Source: Macrotis lagotis (Eukaryota > Chordata > Mammalia > Peramelemorphia > Peramelidae). Taken from it: DNA of 64,000 nt. The notes beneath the pieces were generated by a model that ran no database searches, had not been told where the DNA came from, and saw nothing but the letters and a program-made list of their open reading frames with translations. This document shows, in pieces, positions 58,041 through 64,000 of this stretch. A program made the position numbers and the translations under genes. Location: contig NC_133666.1 in the NCBI RefSeq assembly GCF_037893015.1, positions 654,152,957-654,216,956 of the forward strand. The letters run 5' to 3'. Position 1 is the stretch's first letter, and every line of letters begins with the position of its first letter.

Positions 58041-58895
58041 CAAGTCTAGCATTCTTCAACAAATATTTATTGAATTGATTTGGATTGAATCTAATAATGG
58101 ATAATTATTATTATTATTATTATTATTATATATGATGTAATATTATTATAGTATTAATTATCTTTTAGGAAATTGAACAGTGCTTTTTATGACCTCAAGC
58201 TTTTTCCTGAAACAAAGGTCCATTTGCTTCAGTTTTTCTCAGCTGTAAATTAACAGTATCAGACTTTATCTCTAAGATCCATGCCAGATCAAAATAAATC
58301 TATGACCCTCAGAGTGCAAATTCTGATGGTTTGCACCAGCAGCACAGTAAAGGGGTCACTAGTTCCATTCTGTGTCCCATCACAATGGGCAATCATTTCT
58401 ACTACTCAACTGTTTGCCAACTTTTACTTCCTCCCTGTAGGAGTGGGATGTGATTCTTTAACTGAACCTCTTTATATATACTATAAGAAATTTCAGTATG
58501 CATACATGATATCTGCTCATCTATCCATTTCTATTCATCAAATAAATCTTTATTGAGTATTCACTGTGTGCCAGACCCTGCTCCTGCTTAAATTCATTAG
58601 GAAAGATGACAGGCACAAAAACAAGCAGAGACCAAGGTAGATTGTGCTGAGGACCCCAAAAGATACTGGTTTGGGGTAAAGTTTGCAACTATAGAATAAT
58701 ATTAACATAATTAAAAGTGATACATGTAGGACCTGTCCACATAAAATGATCTAACTGGCTGTGTTATGTGGAAAAGGCAAATTACCTGCTCTGGGCCCCA
58801 GTTTCCTCATCTCTCAAATAAATGATCCAGAGTTTATTACAGGGAAGTCTCCAAATTGTATTGCTTAGAAATAGCTCGTGTTAAATTCTTCCCAA
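58041..58895. other. No gene recognised; TTA microsatellite and old MIR trace
   Basis: (TTA)n at about 58098-58130. A MIR-like stretch (GCCCCAGTTTCCTCATCTCTC) at 58740-58840. The 58281-58556 frame is not recognisable. Confidence 0.5.
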
Positions 58896-58898
58896 GGG

Positions 58899-59055
58899 TG
58901 GTTGGGCGAAGTAGATAGAACACCATTCCTAGAGTCAGGAAGACCTGAGTTCAAATGCAGCTCAGACACCTAATAATTACCAAGCTGTGTGACCTCCAGC
59001 AAGTCATTTAATCCAATTGCCTTAAAAAACAAAACAAAAACAAAACAAAAAAAAA
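58899..59055 (+). repeat. Older WSINE1-like CORE-SINE with (AAAAC)n tail
   Basis: Diverged plus-strand copy whose tail has expanded to an AAAAC-type repeat. A further degraded SINE head/CORE follows at 59070-59190. Confidence 0.85.
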
Positions 59056-59190
59056 CCCAATAAAACCAAGGGTAGTTTGGTGGCAAAGTAGATAGATGTC
59101 AAACCTGAAGTCGGGAAGATTTATTTTCCTGAATTCAAATCTGGTCTCACACATTTACTAGTTAACTGTATGACTAGAGGGCTGTATTCT

Positions 59191-59925
59191 GGTTAATGCT
59201 TCCTAGAAGACAGGAATTTCACTTTTCTACACAGGTTTTTGGAATTCATGAACATTATTCATTAGCTCCCTTCTTGGGCAGAGTAGGCAAGGACATGTCT
59301 GATTTTTCCACAGGGAGGAGATGCATCATTGTCCTGGTTGCCACCACCCATTCAGCTGGGAAACTCCACTCCCAGAAGCTCTCCTTTGAGAACTCCCTGA
59401 GAAAAGTAAAAGGAAAGTGGTGAAAAGGATTTGGGGCATATTGTTTGCTGTCTTTTCAGGCAAAAGATGGCCTATAACAAGAGGGCAGTTTCTTGAGGCT
59501 CAGTTTGATGGTAACTCCAGTTACTGGTACCAACCAAGCATTGACATTTGTCTTTTTAGCAAGATGCCAAAGCATATATCCTTCCTCGATAATCTATAAT
59601 GCTGAGAGATAAGTGACAAGGGAATCTCCCTTCCCTGCCAAGCTATAGCAGAGAAATGGGTAGTCCTTTTCTAGTACCCTATATATTGTATAGTTTCTCC
59701 ATCAAATATAATATGCAAGTAAAGGACTGCAAATTTTAAAGCAATAGGTAAAATGCACTCCATCATTAGCCATGCTGTTTTCTGGAAATATAGCAGAACT
59801 TTAATTTCACATTTATATGGACTTTATAATTTGCAAAGCACTTTTTTTATTTTACAAATTTCTTTTACAAATGTATATAATCATTAATTATGTGAATAGG
59901 GAGAGTTTAATAACTAATTTTTTTT
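59191..59925. other. No gene recognised
   Basis: Possibly unique DNA. The 75-codon frame at 59196-59423 matches nothing I know. Confidence 0.4.
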
Positions 59926-60058
59926 TAGGTTTTTGCAAGGCTTTGCAAGGGTTAAATGGCTTGCCCAAGGCCACACAGCTAGTAATTATTAAGTGTCTGA
60001 GACCAGATTTGAACTCAGGTACTCCTGACTCCAGGGCCGGTGCTCTATCCTCTGCACC
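59926..60058 (-). repeat. WSINE1-like CORE-SINE, head-truncated
   Basis: Minus-strand copy with a local duplication in the tail (TTTTGCAAGGCTTTGCAAGG). It ends at CTCTGCACCATG, short of the head. Confidence 0.9.
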
Positions 60059-60079
60059 ATGACATTTAATACCACTACT

Positions 60080-60880
60080 TGGTCAATTTCTGAAGATGAT
60101 TAGGGAAAAAGGAAAAGAATCTATTTGTTCTAAAATGTTTATAGCACCTCTCTTTGTGGTGGCAAAGACTAGAAATTCTGGGGATGTCCATCAATTGCAG
60201 AATGGCTGAATATGTTGTGGTTTATGATTGTGATGGAATACTACTATATTAGTAAAAATGATGAGCTCAATGAGCTTAGAAAAACATGGAAAGACTTGCA
60301 TGAAGCAATGAAGAATGGAATGAGCAGAACCAAAAGAATATAGTATGCAGAAACAGCAACATCATTTTAAGAATGATTTTCAGTGAAGAAGTCATTTTGA
60401 CTATTATAAATACCCAAATTAACTATCAAGGACATATGAAGGAAGACACTACCTGCATCCAGAGAAAGAACTGATTGATAAACAAAAATATGTATAGGGC
60501 AGCTAGGTGGTGCAGTGGATAGAGCACCGGCCCTGAAGTCAAGGAGTACCTGAGTTCAAATTTGGCGTCAGACACTTAACAATTACCCAATTGTGTGGCC
60601 TTGGGAAAGCCACTTAACCTCATTACCTTGCAAAAACTAACATATATATATATATGTATGTATGTATGTATAGAATAGCTATATGTACCATTTGTGTCTA
60701 AAAGTAGCCAAAGGGAAGGGAAGGATGAAAAAAAAAGAAATGTACATGATAACTTTATTATATATTTAAAAGAAAAAACAAGTTGTATATAATACATTCT
60801 CAGGTGTGATCAACTTTTTAAATTATATTATATTATGGAAATGCTTGTTTTATTACATAAATTAAAATAAAATAAATGTG
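60080..60880 (+). mobile_element. L1 3' part
   Basis: Parallels 10690-11280 closely (GAAGATGATTAGGGAAAAAGG, ATTTGTTCTAAAATGTTTATAGC). It is the older L1 type, ending at TAAATTAAAATAAAATAAA. SINE at 60497. Confidence 0.7.
60497..60675 (+). repeat. WSINE1-like CORE-SINE with TA/ATGT tail
   Basis: Plus-strand copy. The A tail has become (TA)n and (TGTA)n to 60675. Confidence 0.9.
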
Positions 60881-61529
60881 GTAGAAAAAAAGAGGTAACC
60901 AAAGGAAAAAGGTACCTACCTAGTACCATTCTCACTGATATTCTTCCCTATCTTAAGGTGATACCCTAAAAGGGAAGTATAATCAGACTGTACAACTGGA
61001 CTCCTGTCATGCTGAAGTCAATCTCAGTCAATTTGGGAGAATCTATTGTTAAATTTTCCGTGTGAGCCATGACATTTCAGAAGTCAGCAAATGCCAGGTT
61101 CATTTTATTGCTTCATTATTATCTAGTGATAGAGTGATGAAGAAAACATTCAAGATGCATATTAAAATTTAAAGTATCAGAGAGCCAATTGTTAAACATT
61201 TACCAGCATATCCCTTACTAGAGAAAACACATTCCTTACACTCTGTCTTTTCAATCACCAAAATCCAGTGGCATGACAAAAGTCAACTGCTAATGATCCA
61301 GGATGAAGTGGATCACTTTGGCAACTTCAGTGTCTGACCAAGCTCCAACAGTGCCTGCTTCAGTTGACTTCATGACTATTGGAACAAGTTGGAACAACAG
61401 GTGAGAATGGGGTGAAGGTGGACACCAAAGATAGATGAGAAATCCTGAAAAGTGTCCAAAGCACTAAAGATACAGAGATAGAAATGGCACATTCTATGTT
61501 CTCAGGGAGTTTACATTCTGCTGTTGTTG
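60881..61529. other. No gene; possible LINE 3' end
   Basis: Wording at 61280-61400 (GCTCCAACAGTGCCTGCTTC) may be an RTE-type 3' end, but I could not anchor it to another copy in the window. Confidence 0.3.
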
Positions 61530-61860
61530 AAGGCAGCTAGGTAGCTCTGTGGATAGAGTACTAGGCTTGGAGTAAGGAAAACCTCAGTTCTTCCTCAGGG
61601 GTATATGTTCAACACTTCTCAGTCAGAGGTGACACTGAGTTCTGCTTCACCTGCTGCCCCCTTACTGCAGGCCCTGGGTTCAAATCTTATTTCAGATACT
61701 TACTAGTGTGTGAAGTAGGACAAGTTACTTAACCTCTATTTGCCTTAGTCCTTTGGAGAAAGAAATGGCAAATCTCTTCATTATTTTTGCCAAGAAAACC
61801 CTGGGCACACAATGATAGGGTCATAAAGATTTGGACACAACTAAAAGGCTGAACAACAAC
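61530..61860 (+). repeat. MAR1-type CORE-SINE with an internal insert
   Basis: Head GGCAGCTAGGTAGCTCTG, tail GCCAAGAAAACCCTGGGC ... GACACAACTAAAAGGCTGAAC. About 80 bp of extra sequence (61600-61675) separate the head from the B-box part GGGTTCAAATC. Confidence 0.7.
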
Positions 61861-63205
61861 TACCTTGAGAGAACTTGCATTCTAAGTTCAAAGATAGGTA
61901 AGATAAAAGTGTTGGGGTCAGCTTTACTACTGAACTGCAAATGTCCTCTCTGAACCTGTTTCCTTCACTGTTCAATTTCTGGCTAGACTGGATGATCTAT
62001 TGGATTCATAGAAAGGCTTTTAGTTTAAGGATTGAGGAATAGGCTTTATAGCTCTGCTTTGCTCCTTACTTTCTGTGTGACAATGGAATTCATTTGGAAC
62101 CTCAGCTTCCTTCTCTGTACACTGAGAATATTGGACTAGAGAGTCTTTAAGGTACTTCCTAAGTTGAACTCTATTAACCTATGCTCTCTAAAATTTGTCT
62201 CACCTCTGACATTCTATGTTCTATGGTTATTGCAGAAATAGTTTGTAATTTATTCTATGCTTAATGAATAAAAAACAAGGGTGAATAAAAAAGAGGGTGA
62301 GGTTCATGTCCCCTAAAGAAACCCTGACTTTCCCCCAATGTCCTTCTGCCCACTTACTGTAAGGATTTAGAACTGGAAGGGACCTTAGGCAACTCATCCA
62401 AACTTTTGAGGAGCATGGGAGATGGAAGTGACTTGGCTAAGGTCAAACAGGTAGTAAATAACAGGAGGACTTAAAGTCTTCTGATTGGCGAATTCCTCCT
62501 CTTTCCACTATGTTGTCACCTCCTGCAGCCCAGAGATAGATGGGAATATCTTGCCCAATAAGTAAGAGTTCAAATTCCAACCAGATTTTATTTTATTCAG
62601 ATGCTCTTTTCACTAGTGGCTGTTTGCCCTCTTCTCCAGGACTGATCTGACAACAACAAAGAAAAAAAAGACCCAAATTCCTCTCTCTGACCCTAGGTCG
62701 AAACTTCCAAGAGCTTCTCTAGTCTGACCCCATTATCTATCTAATAATCTGCTCTCTCCCTGTTCCTAGACTAGACCTCAACCCTGCCCTGAAGGTGCAT
62801 GAGCATGAAGATTCCTGCCCAGGGCATGCTCCCTTCTGAGCAGGACCCACCTCTTACCTAAGCCCCATTTCTTCCAGGGAGCCCCAAGCTTTGGGCACTC
62901 CTCCCTTCTCTGTAAATCTGTATAGTCTGTCAGCACTTATCTCTGGACACTACTGAACTCAGATTTATGGATAATCAGCTGGCATAAATGGCAGACATCC
63001 GAGTCCATCTTCTCATTGGGTAAAGGATATTATCTTTATAATGATTATCTTATTTCCACCTATTGGTGATTGTGGTTTTTTTCAAAGAGGATCTATAATT
63101 CAGGGACAGGTGTCCTTTTGGCCCTGTCTGGAAGCTAACAAGCAGTAGGGCTCCATAGCTATGGCCCACCCAAGAGAAGGGATCCGATCTTTTCAATTCA
63201 ATTTC
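61861..63205. other. Mostly unassigned; two MIR-type copies
   Basis: MIR-like sequence at 62040-62160 (plus) and 62360-62520. 62530-63205 shows no repeat I can name and is C/T-rich. It may be upstream DNA of a gene to the right. Confidence 0.45.
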
Positions 63206-63211
63206 TTTTTT

Positions 63212-63364
63212 TTTAGTTTTTTTTTTTTGCAAGGCAAATGGGGTTAAGTGGCTTGCCCAAGGCCACACAGCTAGGTAATTATTAAGTGTCTGAGATCGGA
63301 TTTGAACCCAGGTACTTCTGACTCCAGGGCTGGTGCTTTATCCACTGTGCCACCTAGCCGCCCC
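63212..63364 (-). repeat. WSINE1-like CORE-SINE
   Basis: Near-consensus minus-strand copy with CTTTTCAATTCAATTTC on both sides, a long and perfect target-site duplication, so recent. Confidence 0.95.
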
Positions 63365-63483
63365 TTTTCAATTCAATTTCACAAAAATTTTACACCTGCT
63401 ACCATCTGCACTGTTATTGGATACAGAAACCTGGAGTTGGGGCTGAGAAGACCAAATTTCAGGATTGTACCCCCTTATCAGAA

Positions 63484-63730
63484 ATGGGGGTGGGGGAGAG
63501 AGGGGGGAAGAAAGAGTGGGGAGAGAGGGAGAGAGAGAGAATGAAAGAAGAGGGGGAAGAGAGAGAATGAGAGAAAAGATAGAGACAGAAAGAGAAAGAG
63601 GCTGACAGAGTCAGAGAGCATGAAAGAGAAAAGGGAGGTGAGATAGAGAGACAGAAACCAAGTGAACGAGAAAAAGAGTCAGAGACAGTCACAGAAACAA
63701 AGACAGAGACACAAAGAGAGATGGAGAGAC

Positions 63731-63780
<50 letters not shown>
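63484..63780 (+). repeat. GA-rich purine tract ending in (GA)n
   Basis: Almost pure purine on this strand, closing with about 20 GA units (63738-63780). Frames on both strands (Ser/Leu-rich on minus, Arg/Glu-rich on plus) come from the repeat. Such mirror-symmetric purine tracts can form triplex DNA. Confidence 0.9.
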
Positions 63781-63782
<2 letters not shown>

Positions 63783-63794
63783 AGAACCAGAGTC

Positions 63795-63816
63795 GGGGGG
63801 GGGGGGGGGGGGGGGA
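63795..63816 (+). repeat. G homopolymer
   Basis: About 20 consecutive G between two similar phrases (CCAGAACCAGAGTC). Potential G-quadruplex, and also a place where the assembly may be uncertain. Confidence 0.85.
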
Positions 63817-63839
63817 GAAAGAGCCAGAACCAGAGTCAG

Positions 63840-64000
63840 AGAGAGCGAGCACGAGTGTGTCTGGTTTGTAAACAAGCGAGGCAGCAGACCACGGCGTGCT
63901 GGCTTCAGACTCACTCCAAAGTTCAAAGAACGATAAGAAAGGCCGGGGAGCCGGGCCGGGCCCAAGCAGCCTGGCGGGCTGTCAGTCAGTGCCGGCGGTG
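63840..64000. promoter_or_regulatory. GC/CpG-rich edge, possible start of a promoter island
   Basis: CpG count rises sharply (GAGCGAGCACGAG, CGGGGAGCCGGGCCGG, GCCGGCGGTG), in contrast to the CpG-poor rest of the window. A forkhead-type GTAAACA stands at about 63869. This could be a gene's 5' region continuing past the window. No coding sequence is visible. Confidence 0.45.

Noticed and set aside
63459-63965. 168-codon Ser/Leu-rich frame on the minus strand, with Arg/Glu-rich frames on the plus strand
   Set aside because: They translate the (GA)n tract and G-run. Low-complexity product with no domain.

Overview
The window reads as repeat-dense intergenic nuclear DNA from a marsupial, probably an Australian one and possibly a dasyurid. 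The main evidence is a roughly 145-bp tRNA-headed CORE-SINE present in more than thirty copies. Each has a Pol III B-box-like GGTTCAAATCC, a 3' end close to TTGCAAAAACCTAAAA, and often short target-site duplications (TSDs). I know this type as marsupial WSINE1. The species call is inference. No intact host protein-coding gene, tRNA or rRNA was found. Two host-derived coding sequences are present and both are processed pseudogenes: DNAJC9 (6892-7746, +) and MYSM1 (43222-45190, -).

Layout: 1-4700 is the end of an endogenous retrovirus-like element (LTR 4187-4586, minus). 5860-13340 holds a decayed RTE-like LINE, an L1 with a large ORF2 deletion that carries the DNAJC9 retrocopy, and a second RTE-like LINE. 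14517-17817 is a nearly full-length half-L1 (HAL1-like) element with ORF1, no ORF2, and three antisense SINE-derived modules in its 3' UTR. 18930-20112 is a second LTR plus leader of the 4187-4586 family. 21700-29200 is mostly L1 debris with SINEs. 29210-30430 is an RTE-like LINE with an inverted internal piece.

30775-38290 is a nested stack: an L1 tail; a full-length old HAL1-like element inside it; and, inside that, a 3'-transducing L1 fragment, a full-length young HAL1-like element with the same three SINE modules, and a late SINE. 38310-47730 contains more L1 tails and the MYSM1 pseudogene. 48000-63400 has older layers (L3/CR1-like, L2, MIR, MAR1) with younger SINEs on top, plus a solo LTR. 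The last 520 bp turn into a GA tract, a G-run and a GC/CpG-rich sequence that may be the edge of a promoter island.

The most interesting signal is the HAL1-like family. Two copies share the same three antisense SINE modules at the same positions. The older element that encloses one of them lacks all three, so ancestor and descendant sit in one locus. Against the ordinary SINE, the modules show a strongly one-sided T-to-C pattern, which is A-to-G on the LINE-sense strand. One possible reading is RNA editing of the progenitor transcript before it was copied back into DNA.
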